64,000 nt of DNA from the NCBI RefSeq assembly GCF_902788255.1, contig NZ_CADAJR010000005.1:1-64000 (forward strand). The letters are read 5' to 3'. Source of the stretch: an uncultured Methanobrevibacter sp. (lineage in GTDB: Archaea; Methanobacteriota; Methanobacteria; Methanobacteriales; Methanobacteriaceae). Shown in pieces: positions 1 to 6,801 of this stretch (position 1 is its first letter; the number at the start of each line of letters is the position of its first letter). The position numbers were made by a program, and so were the translations under genes. The notes under the pieces are model-generated. The model was not told the DNA's origin, made no database searches, and worked only from the letters and a program-made list of their open reading frames with translations.

Positions 1-81
1 TGCGCGGGTATCGGCTCGAAAATATTAACATTCCACTCAACAAGGGGTATGTTAAAAAATCGAGAATCCCCAACTTCTTAA
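1..81 (+). CDS. tnpB: C-terminal tail of IS605-family TnpB (partial)
   Basis: The window opens inside an ORF in frame 1 that reads 26 codons to a TAA at 79-81 and ends in RESPTS. TnpB proteins often end in a similar short Glu-Ser/Ala-Pro tail. It is followed at once by a hairpin and TTCAA, as expected for the right end of an IS200/IS605 element, so the context supports TnpB more than the 26 residues do. TnpB is an RNA-guided nuclease and an ancestor of Cas12. The catalytic RuvC part lies outside the window, so whether the gene is intact cannot be judged. Confidence 0.55.
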   Translation, partial: CAGIGSKILTFHSTRGMLKNRESPTS

Positions 82-99
82 AAGTTGGCGGAAGTTCAA
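1..99 (+). mobile_element. Right end of an IS200/IS605-type element with omegaRNA-like 3' end
   Basis: The ORF tail is overlapped by a perfect 7-bp hairpin (70-76 pairs with 82-88, loop 77-81) and followed by AAGTTCAA ending at 99. In ISDra2-like elements the right end is a subterminal hairpin followed by a TTCAA-type cleavage site, and the same transcript forms the omegaRNA scaffold, with the guide taken from the flanking DNA. By that logic the guide would start at 100. The rest of the element lies to the left of the window. The DUF123 gene on the opposite strand runs into the junction, so the insertion sits at the very end of that gene. Confidence 0.6.
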
Positions 100-443
100 T
101 TTTAAAGTAATACAAATGACTGTCACATTCACAATCTGAGCATCCAAAGCCTTCGATATTGCTTGTTTTTGATGATATGTGCTGTGATAGTTCACATTCT
201 ATTTTCTTTTCTGATTCGTTGTAGATTATATCGGTGATTTCGGATTTTTTCAAAAGGTAGTCTACATGCCAATGCATCTTTTTTTTGTTGCTTAAATGTC
301 TTTTAAGCCTTGATTCAAGTCCGTTCATTGCTGAACCTACATAGACATAATATCCCTTTTTGAAATCTAGTCTTCCAAGTTTTCCAATTTTGATTTTTGT
401 TGTTTCATCATTTTTAATTACAAGACAGTAAACATCCCTTCAT
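100..443 (-). pseudogene. DUF123 GIY-YIG-like protein, frameshifted at the start and interrupted by an IS at the 3' end
   Basis: Read on the minus strand, the frame gives VYCLVIKND, KGYYVYVGSAMNGLESRLKRH, then HWHVDYLL, ECELSQHI and a Cys pair GFGCSDCECDSHLYYF. This is the archaeal DUF123 family, a small GIY-YIG-fold protein of unknown nuclease role. The natural start (ATG at 443-441, then Lys) is one base out of frame with the body. Removing one G from the GGG at 438-436 would give M-K-D-V-Y-C-L. At the other end, family sequence stops near 100 at the TTCAA junction of the IS element, and the frame then runs open to the window edge. The gene is probably non-functional, or carries one sequencing error plus a nearly harmless C-terminal insertion. 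Confidence 0.7.
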
Positions 444-594
444 GGTAATCATTGTATTTTTTGCATTCAATTAATAATTTTAATTGGTGATGTTAAATAA
501 TTATCAGTTTTGGCATAATTGATGATTATATCAATCGTTGATTCAATTATTTGCCATCAAAAATTTTATTAGTTTTTTAAATCTAAATTATATT

Positions 595-1008
595 ATGATT
601 TTCAAACTTAAAAGCAAGGGTCATAAAAATGTCACATCCCTTCACAAGTCAACATTTGAAGTAACTAAGGATGCTGAAATCGGACCTACTGCAGATTGTA
701 TTATCGGCACTGGTGCCGATCAATCCATGCTGAACTTTCCAGAGGAGTTTAAAGAAAAGATAGCTGATTCAAATACTAAAATAACTGTAATTTTGGACAC
801 TGAAAATGGTCATGATGAAATCAATGGTTTCGGTCATGAAAACTTGACTCTGACCCATCCGACTGACATCGTGTGCCGTACCAGTGATTTTACATGTTCA
901 CGTACATTGATGATTAGGGCGGACAAGGCAGCACGTGATTTGGATAAGGATCTGATTGAAGATTTAAAAAATGAAAAGATTATGGAAGTCACCATAAAAT
1001 TGGCCTAA
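595..1008 (+). CDS. DUF371 family protein
   Basis: A protein of 137 residues starting at the ATG at 595. The longer frame from 538 begins in non-conserved AT-rich sequence, and the family pattern starts right after 595. It has the DUF371 pattern of methanogens: GHKNVTSLHKSTFEVTKD, then CIIGTGADQSM, LPEEF-like NFPEEFKEKI and a C-terminal MIRADKAARDLD stretch. The family is archaeal and its function is unknown. There are no membrane segments and no signal peptide. No clear ribosome-binding site precedes the start, so a leaderless or very short-leader mRNA is likely. It stands alone between a divergent DUF123 gene and a tRNA gene. Confidence 0.8.
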   Translation: MIFKLKSKGHKNVTSLHKSTFEVTKDAEIGPTADCIIGTGADQSMLNFPEEFKEKIADSNTKITVILDTENGHDEINGFGHENLTLTHPTDIVCRTSDFTCSRTLMIRADKAARDLDKDLIEDLKNEKIMEVTIKLA

Positions 1009-1018
1009 AATAGTTAAG

Positions 1019-1028
1019 TTTATATAAG
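1019..1028 (+). promoter_or_regulatory. TATA box for tRNA-Leu
   Basis: TTTATATAAG lies about 40 bases upstream of the tRNA 5' end, the usual place for an archaeal TATA box serving a stable RNA. It follows the DUF371 stop codon directly. Confidence 0.6.
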
Positions 1029-1067
1029 TTAAAAAATATAATCATTAATAACTACTTTTGTTTTTAT

Positions 1068-1154
<87 letters not shown>

Positions 1155-1214
1155 TTTATATAAATTTTTTTTTAGAAATAATTTTTATATTCCATAACTC
1201 AATAATATATTATT

Positions 1215-2789
1215 ATGAATCAATTTGCTCGGAAATTTTTTAAAAATAACCTAATTTTATTCGCATCGATTTTTCTAGTGATAATGACACTTTCAGCAGT
1301 TAGCGCTAATGAAAATGGCACAGATGAATCTAATGGCACTGACATTCCATGTTTTAATGAACTGTCAGATAAAATCAACCATACTGAGGACACAATTACA
1401 TTAGATTCAGATTATGAATATAAAAACGGCACAGATAAGGAAATAGTCATTTCCAAGCCTGTGACAATAGACGGTGCAGGACACACAATCGATGCTAAGA
1501 AGTCATCAAGAATATTCAACGTAACAGCGGACAATGTTGTTATAAAGAACATTCGATTTGTCAATGGAAACGCCTTGGGAAACTATTTCAGGTCTGATGT
1601 CGGAGGCGGCGCCATTTACTGGAGCGGTGCAAACGGCATTTTGGAAAACTGCACATTCATCAACAACACAGGCAGGGGAATCGAGGATGATCCCTTCGAC
1701 AAGGAAGAAACCATAGTCAATGAGGACGGTTCCATAATTCACATTTATCGCGTAAGACCTATGGGAGCTCGTATCAATCAGGGAGGAGCTATACTATGGG
1801 CAGGTGATGGGGGAACCGTTGCAAATTGCAGCTTCAACAACAATGATGTCGGTTATCCCAATGGTGGCGGTGCAATCTCCTGGAGAGGTAATGACGGTAA
1901 GATTATAGGCTCTTCATTTGTGGACAATGGAGGATGGACAGGTTCAGCCGTTGAATGGAGAGGCGCAAACGGATTTATATTTTCATCAAAATTCATGAAC
2001 TGGGGCATAAGCGACAATGGAATTTTCTGGGCAGGTGAAAACGGAACCATTAGAAATTCAATTTTAATGTCTCCTGATGGGAGAAGGGTTGTTAACAGTT
2101 ATTCAGACAGTTTGGATGCAAATTATAACTATTGGGGAGATTCAATCAATAATCCCGATCAATATCTAAAGCCTGATGATGTCCAATACTGGTATGTGAG
2201 TGCAGATAATGTGTCTGACTTTGATGACTTGGAGCTGAACAGTTCATTCGTATTGGTGAAAAGCACCGAAAGGCCTTTTGAAAAAATCATCTCAAAGAAT
2301 TTGGAAGTTTACTACAACTCCAACGGCAAGTTCAGGATTCAGGTTTATGACAAGCATGGGAAGTTGGCGATTTTTGAGGATGTTAAATTTTATATCAACA
2401 ACCATGAATATTACGCCATGACTGATGATAATGGAATTGCAACATTAAAGATCAAAGAAAAGCCTGGAAAATACACAGTCTTTTCACAGTGCGGTGATGT
2501 CATTGTCAAAAACAAGATTACAGTCAAAAGCGTATTGATAACTAAAAACTTATCAAAAAAGGTTAAGAAATCCGCTAAATTCAAGGTTAAAGTGTTAAAC
2601 TCCAAGGGAAAAGCCTATAAAAATCAAGTTGTCAAAATCAAGTTCAAGGGCAAGACCTATAAAATCAAAACAAACAAAATGGGTATTGCAACATTCAAGG
2701 TTTCAAAAAAATTGAAGGTCGGAAAATATATCATCAAGACAACTTATAATGGCTTAACAAATTCAAATAAAATTGTAGTTAAAAAATAA
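1215..2789 (+). CDS. Adhesin-like protein with right-handed beta-helix and C-terminal Ig-like domain
   Basis: A secreted protein of 524 residues. Residues 1-31 form a signal peptide: basic start, a hydrophobic run, then a cleavage region near LSAVSAN. Residues 60-320 carry parallel beta-helix repeats of the type IxNCxFxNN with GGAIxWxG turns. The motif NYNYWGDSINNP near 305 is common in Methanobrevibacter adhesin-like proteins and closes the helix. Residues 365-440 and 441-524 are two Ig-like (Big-type) domains rich in Lys. No C-terminal membrane anchor is visible, so attachment to the cell wall would have to be non-covalent through the basic Ig part. The likely role is cell-surface contact with host, substrate or partner cells, inferred from family and genus. 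Confidence 0.85.
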   Translation: MNQFARKFFKNNLILFASIFLVIMTLSAVSANENGTDESNGTDIPCFNELSDKINHTEDTITLDSDYEYKNGTDKEIVISKPVTIDGAGHTIDAKKSSRIFNVTADNVVIKNIRFVNGNALGNYFRSDVGGGAIYWSGANGILENCTFINNTGRGIEDDPFDKEETIVNEDGSIIHIYRVRPMGARINQGGAILWAGDGGTVANCSFNNNDVGYPNGGGAISWRGNDGKIIGSSFVDNGGWTGSAVEWRGANGFIFSSKFMNWGISDNGIFWAGENGTIRNSILMSPDGRRVVNSYSDSLDANYNYWGDSINNPDQYLKPDDVQYWYVSADNVSDFDDLELNSSFVLVKSTERPFEKIISKNLEVYYNSNGKFRIQVYDKHGKLAIFEDVKFYINNHEYYAMTDDNGIATLKIKEKPGKYTVFSQCGDVIVKNKITVKSVLITKNLSKKVKKSAKFKVKVLNSKGKAYKNQVVKIKFKGKTYKIKTNKMGIATFKVSKKLKVGKYIIKTTYNGLTNSNKIVVKK

Positions 2790-2815
2790 CTACTTTTATC
2801 CTCTTTTTTTTCAAA
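2775..2815 (+). terminator. Stop-codon-overlapping hairpin terminator of the small adhesin
   Basis: GTAGTTA (2775-2781) pairs perfectly with TAACTAC (2787-2793) around a five-A loop, and a T-rich tract follows to about 2815. The right arm contains the TAA stop at 2787-2789, so the last codons of the gene form the stem. Confidence 0.65.
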
Positions 2816-2883
2816 TTAATAATTATTTATTTATAACATCTAAACCAAAGATTATATTAATAAACTATTTATGGTGATAATTT

Positions 2884-3735
2884 ATGAAAGCTGTAATTCC
2901 AGCAGCAGGTTTCGGAACAAGATTCTTGCCTGCTACTAAAGCGCAACCTAAGGAAATGTTGCCAGTTTATGATAAACCAACAATCCAATACGTTATTGAA
3001 GAGGCAGTTGCTTCAGGAATTGACGATATCTTGATTGTGACTGGTAGAAACAAAAGATCAATTGAAGACCATTTCGACAAATCTTTTGAACTTGAACAGA
3101 CTCTGCAAAGTGCGGGAAAAGATGACCGTTTAAGACAAGTGCGCGCCATTACTGATTTGGCGGATATTTGTTATGTAAGACAAAAAGAGCAAAAAGGGCT
3201 TGGAGATGCAATTTACTGTGCTAAAAAGCATATAGGTGGAGAGCCATTTGCTGTGCTTTTAGGAGATTCAATTACAAAAGGACCGGTTCCTTGTACCAAA
3301 CAGTTGATGGATGTTTATGAAAAGTATGAAGCATCAGCAATTTCCCTTGAAGAGGTTCCAAGAGAAAAGGTTGAAAGATATGGAATCATTAAAGGAAATG
3401 AGGTAGAAAATAACGTTTACAATATTGAAAAACTTGTTGAAAAACCGCTGGCTCATCAGGCTCCATCCAACCTTGCCATAATGGGTCGTTATGTATTGAC
3501 ACCGGATATTTTCGACAAAATCGATGAAACTGTTCCTGGTGTGGGAGGAGAAATCCAGCTGACCGATGCATTGTCCAAATTGGATTCCATTTATGGTGTG
3601 ACATTTGAAGGAAAAACCTATGACATCGGTAACAGGTTTGAATGGCTTAAAACCTCAATTGAATTTGCAATGGATGATCCTGAATCTAAAGATGACCTAA
3701 TTGAGTACATGAAGGAAATGATTAGAGAAGCCTAG
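2884..3735 (+). CDS. galU: UTP--glucose-1-phosphate uridylyltransferase
   Basis: A 283-residue protein that makes UDP-glucose from UTP and glucose 1-phosphate. The nucleotidyltransferase signature AAGFGTRFLPATKAQPKEML at residues 7-26 binds the nucleotide. KGLGDAIYCAKKHI and LLGDS (metal-binding Asp) follow, and VEKP and GGEIQLTDAL are typical of GalU. The length matches the family (about 280-300). The start is supported by GGTGATAA just upstream and a TATA-like element near 2850. UDP-glucose feeds cell-wall and glycoprotein sugar synthesis, together with the galE gene at 53.6 kb. Confidence 0.93.
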   Translation: MKAVIPAAGFGTRFLPATKAQPKEMLPVYDKPTIQYVIEEAVASGIDDILIVTGRNKRSIEDHFDKSFELEQTLQSAGKDDRLRQVRAITDLADICYVRQKEQKGLGDAIYCAKKHIGGEPFAVLLGDSITKGPVPCTKQLMDVYEKYEASAISLEEVPREKVERYGIIKGNEVENNVYNIEKLVEKPLAHQAPSNLAIMGRYVLTPDIFDKIDETVPGVGGEIQLTDALSKLDSIYGVTFEGKTYDIGNRFEWLKTSIEFAMDDPESKDDLIEYMKEMIREA

Positions 3736-3829
3736 ATGGAAACTCAAGGAATATTGGTATCCTGGCTGTAGAACGGTGGAGGATGCTGTGAAAACCTCTG
3801 GAAAACCAATGTGGTCATAAGACGATAAT

Positions 3830-5053
3830 ATGCAATACAGAATAATCAAAAAAACAGGCGATGAGGTCTCTTCCCTGGGTTATGGTGCAATGAGACTGCC
3901 TTTGAAGAACGGAAAGATTGACAGACAAAAGGCTTCCGAACTTATTTATCATGCAATTGATAATGGGGTCAATTTTATAGACACCGCATATCTCTATGGG
4001 GATAGCGAGAAGTTTTTAGGTGAGATACTGCAGGGTGAGTACAGAGATAAGGTTAAGATATGTACCAAACTTCCTTCAATTCATGTTAGAAAGTATGAGG
4101 ATATGGAATACTTTCTGGATGAACAGCTGAAAAGACTTCAAACCGACTGTATAGATTATTACCTTGTTCATTCCGTTGATTTGAAAACCGTCAACAAACT
4201 GCTCAAGAAAGGCTTGATTGAATTTTTAAACAAGGCCAAAAGTGAGGGCAAGGTCAAGCATGTAGGATTTTCATATCATGGTGTCAAGGAGGAATTTGAC
4301 CTTCTCATTGACGGTTATGATTGGGATGTTGTAATGGTGCAGTACAACTATTTTGATGAAAATGTTCAGGCAAGCGTTGAAGGCATTGAATATGCAGCTT
4401 CAAAGGGCATGGGTGTTTTTGTAATGGAGCCTTTAAAGGGCGGAATTCTTGCAGGAAAAATGCCTAAGGAAGCTGAAGAAATATTTGCCAAAGCGGATTC
4501 AAATAAAACAACTGCACAATGGGCAATGCAATGGGTTTTGAACAACCGAAATGTCAGCTGTGTCTTTTCGGGGATGAATTCCATGGACCAGTTGGATGAC
4601 AATTTGGCCGTTGCCGATACAACCTCTCCGATGTCAATGACATTTGAGGAACTGGAAACTGTTGAACTGGTTAAAAGGGTCATGAAAAATGCCTTGAAAA
4701 TCAACTGTTCGACCTGCGGATACTGCATGCCATGCCCTCGTGGTGTAAATATTCCGGAATGCTTAAAGATTTACAATGAAAAGTATTTGTTTGACCATAA
4801 GGGTTTTATAAATGAATCATTCATGGATTATTACCAGTATGTCGGAGGAATTATGGGTAAGGCAGGAAATGCCGGTTTGTGCAATGGATGTGGAAAGTGC
4901 CTTAGAAAATGTCCACAGAAACTGGATATAATTTCCGAGCTTAAGAAGGTCAAAAAGGAATTTGAATTGCCTGGTTTGAAATATATTCTGCCTGTTGCAA
5001 AGTCAATTGGAATTCCTGCATATTCATATATTGTAAAGCTTTTAAATCGTTGA
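3830..5053 (+). CDS. Aldo/keto reductase with two C-terminal 4Fe-4S sites
   Basis: A 407-residue protein. The N-terminal two thirds form an aldo/keto reductase TIM barrel: LGYGAMRLPL at 19-28, the catalytic Asp and Tyr in FIDTAYLYG, Lys in KICTKLPS and His in YYLVHSVD. The C-terminal part adds CSTCGYCMPC (CxxCxxCxxC) and CNGCGKCLRKCP, both ferredoxin-like cluster sites. This is the oxidoreductase family common in anaerobes, whose physiological substrate is not known. The clusters suggest electron exchange with ferredoxin rather than NADPH alone. It lies 95 bases after galU; no hairpin separates them, so they may share a transcript. Confidence 0.85.
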   Translation: MQYRIIKKTGDEVSSLGYGAMRLPLKNGKIDRQKASELIYHAIDNGVNFIDTAYLYGDSEKFLGEILQGEYRDKVKICTKLPSIHVRKYEDMEYFLDEQLKRLQTDCIDYYLVHSVDLKTVNKLLKKGLIEFLNKAKSEGKVKHVGFSYHGVKEEFDLLIDGYDWDVVMVQYNYFDENVQASVEGIEYAASKGMGVFVMEPLKGGILAGKMPKEAEEIFAKADSNKTTAQWAMQWVLNNRNVSCVFSGMNSMDQLDDNLAVADTTSPMSMTFEELETVELVKRVMKNALKINCSTCGYCMPCPRGVNIPECLKIYNEKYLFDHKGFINESFMDYYQYVGGIMGKAGNAGLCNGCGKCLRKCPQKLDIISELKKVKKEFELPGLKYILPVAKSIGIPAYSYIVKLLNR

Positions 5054-5108
5054 AATTAATAAGTAAAAATTATATGCTTCAAAAAAATAATATTTATTTG
5101 GTGAAAAA

Positions 5109-5318
5109 ATGAAATTGGAAGAATTAATAGCACCGTGTCCAAAATGCGGTTCAAAAGATAAGGTAGCTCACAGAAAAATGTTAGACAATCACAGGGCTCA
5201 TGCGGAAATGGACACTGTTAAATGTGAAGAATGCGGATACATATTCTTCGTAAATGAAAATATGGATCCTGATGAGAAAAAACAACTATTAAATGAACTA
5301 AACAAGATACACGGTTAA
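5109..5318 (+). CDS. Small CxxC protein, TIGR04165-like partner/substrate of radical SAM enzyme
   Basis: A 69-residue protein with APCPKCGSK (Cys 10 and 13) and VKCEECGY (Cys 39 and 42), plus a central stretch rich in His, Lys and Met. Four Cys in two CxxC pairs would make a zinc ribbon. The length and the position, with its stop one base before a radical SAM/SPASM gene, match the methanogen-specific family TIGR04165, which is described as the predicted target of a partner radical SAM enzyme. The assignment to that family is from memory. An alternative reading is a plain zinc-ribbon accessory protein. The RBS is GGTG 6 bases before the ATG. Confidence 0.7.
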   Translation: MKLEELIAPCPKCGSKDKVAHRKMLDNHRAHAEMDTVKCEECGYIFFVNENMDPDEKKQLLNELNKIHG

Positions 5319-5319
5319 A

Positions 5320-6444
5320 ATGACATTTCATGTAATGATTATCCCTACACTTAATTGTCCATCAAATTGTAAATATTGTTGGGGATCTGAAAATAAGAAA
5401 GAAATGATGGATTTTGAAATAATAGATCAAATTGTTGAATGGTTAAGTGATTTTAGAGATGATAAGGTTCACTTCACTTTCCACGGTGGGGAACCTCTCC
5501 TTGCAGGTTATGACTTTTATAAATATTCCCTGGAAAAATTATCAACATTGGAAAATCTGGAAGGGTTTTCACTTCAAAGCAACATCTGGCTTTTAACAGA
5601 GGAGATGATTGACCTCTTTTTGGAGTATGGTGTTGTTGTAAGTACAAGTATCGACGGACCAAAGGAAATCAACGATTATCAGAGGGGAGTAGGTTATTTC
5701 GACAAGACAATGAAGAATTATGAACTCGCTAAAAGCAAGGGACTAATCATTAATTTTGTTTTAACTGTAACTGATTATTCAAAGGATTTCTCCGATGAAT
5801 TGTATGAATTCTTTAAGGGAGAAAAGATGAACCTGAAAATCCATGCTGCATTGCCTTCACTTAGAGGGGATAATGCCGATCCGTGGGCACTTGACCAGGA
5901 AGAGCATGGAAAGCTCCTCATAGAATGGCTGGATAAATACCTATATGATTTGGATAAGTTTACAATCATGGATCTGGACCATATCTGCAAATCTTCCCTG
6001 AGAAGACGTGGAACATTATGTACCTTTGCAGACTGTATTGGAACAACTTTGGCTGTAGGCTCAGACGGTTCGATATATCCTTGTTACCGTTTTGTTGGAA
6101 TGCCTGAATATGTATTGGGTAATGTCGCAACCAATCCTAGTTTTGATGATTTAAAACAGTCTGATGCATGGGCAAAACTCATGGAATTCAGAGAATATGT
6201 TGATGAAAACTGCAAAAAATGCAGGTATGTCAAATATTGCGAAGGAGGCTGTCCTTATAATGCAATTGTTGCATATCAGACTCCGCAGGCGGTTGACCCT
6301 CAATGTACCGCTTATAAGATGATTTTCGGTGAGGTTTCCAAAAGGATGAATAAGGAATTTGCAAAATCCGCATTTGGTATGGGTGCGCCTGCTGCCAGAA
6401 AAGAGGGAGACCCGTTCAGCATTATGGATTTGGCAATGAAATGA
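5320..6444 (+). CDS. Radical SAM/SPASM peptide-modifying enzyme (TIGR04083-like)
   Basis: A 374-residue protein. The radical SAM cluster motif CPSNCKYC (Cys 13, 17, 20) lies at the N-terminus and is followed by FHGGEPLL, the SAM-binding glycine-rich motif. The C-terminal SPASM/twitch region has CTFADC with GSIYPCYRF, then CKKCRYVKYCEGGCPYN and a final DPQC, enough Cys for two auxiliary 4Fe-4S clusters. SPASM enzymes modify peptides or proteins (thioethers, C-C links, epimerisation) or act as anaerobic sulfatase maturases; no sulfatase is nearby. The gene starts one base after the 69-residue CxxC protein, so translation is probably coupled, and the peptide is the obvious substrate candidate. 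Confidence 0.85.
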   Translation: MTFHVMIIPTLNCPSNCKYCWGSENKKEMMDFEIIDQIVEWLSDFRDDKVHFTFHGGEPLLAGYDFYKYSLEKLSTLENLEGFSLQSNIWLLTEEMIDLFLEYGVVVSTSIDGPKEINDYQRGVGYFDKTMKNYELAKSKGLIINFVLTVTDYSKDFSDELYEFFKGEKMNLKIHAALPSLRGDNADPWALDQEEHGKLLIEWLDKYLYDLDKFTIMDLDHICKSSLRRRGTLCTFADCIGTTLAVGSDGSIYPCYRFVGMPEYVLGNVATNPSFDDLKQSDAWAKLMEFREYVDENCKKCRYVKYCEGGCPYNAIVAYQTPQAVDPQCTAYKMIFGEVSKRMNKEFAKSAFGMGAPAARKEGDPFSIMDLAMK

Positions 6445-6459
6445 TTAAATTGTGATATT

Positions 6460-6585
6460 ATGATTTGTGATGACTGTGAACATTTGGAATTTAGAAACAA
6501 ATACAAAATAATCTGTAAGATGCATGATGGGCTACTGTTGGATGTCAAACAGTGTATGAATTTCAAACCTTCTAAAAAAGAATAG
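6460..6585 (+). CDS. 41-residue Cys-containing peptide after the radical SAM gene
   Basis: The ATG at 6460 opens a 41-codon frame that begins MICDDCEHLEFRNKY and ends FKPSKKE. Cys lie at positions 3, 6, 19 and 32, a CxxC-x12-C-x12-C spacing. It starts 15 bases after the radical SAM stop codon and its TAG stop lies inside the stem of a terminator hairpin, so it looks like the last gene of the unit. It has no signal peptide. It resembles small metal-binding proteins; whether it is a second substrate, a cluster or zinc carrier, or unrelated cannot be told from sequence. It was found by reading the gap and could be missed by length cut-offs. Confidence 0.65.
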   Translation: MICDDCEHLEFRNKYKIICKMHDGLLLDVKQCMNFKPSKKE

Positions 6586-6609
6586 TTTTGCTATTCTATC
6601 TTTTTTTTA
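6577..6609 (+). terminator. Hairpin terminator ending the radical SAM unit
   Basis: GAATAG pairs with CTATTC around TTTTG, then TATCTTTTTTTT. The left arm contains the TAG stop of the 41-residue peptide. Confidence 0.75.
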
Positions 6610-6648
6610 TAATTTTTTTTTACAGCTATTTTTTTTAAAATTTTTTTC

Positions 6649-6762
6649 AGTAATACTGAGTATATAAATGAATTCAAAAAAAGTAATAAAATTTATATGC
6701 TATTTTTTACATATGATATAATAGTAATACTGAGTATTTAAATAAATTAAAAAAAAGTAATA
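6649..6762 (+). repeat. Duplicated 40-bp promoter element (37/40 identical) before the P-type ATPase
   Basis: The 40 bases at 6649-6688 recur at 6723-6762 with three mismatches, 74 bases apart. Each copy begins AGTAATACTGAGTAT, which contains the palindrome AATACT-G-AGTATT (imperfect at the end in copy 1), runs into a TATA-like TATATAAAT or TATTTAAAT, and ends AAAAGTAATA. A third TATA-like AAATTTATATG lies between them. The layout fits tandem promoters or paired operators for a metal-responsive repressor. Which regulator binds is not visible. Confidence 0.65.
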
Positions 6763-6801
6763 CTTTCCATTCTAAAATAATTATCAAAAGAAGGTGTAAA
6801 T

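Noticed and set aside
3736-3829. Small gene between galU and the aldo/keto reductase
   Set aside because: All frames stop within a few codons and no RBS-start pair gives a plausible peptide.
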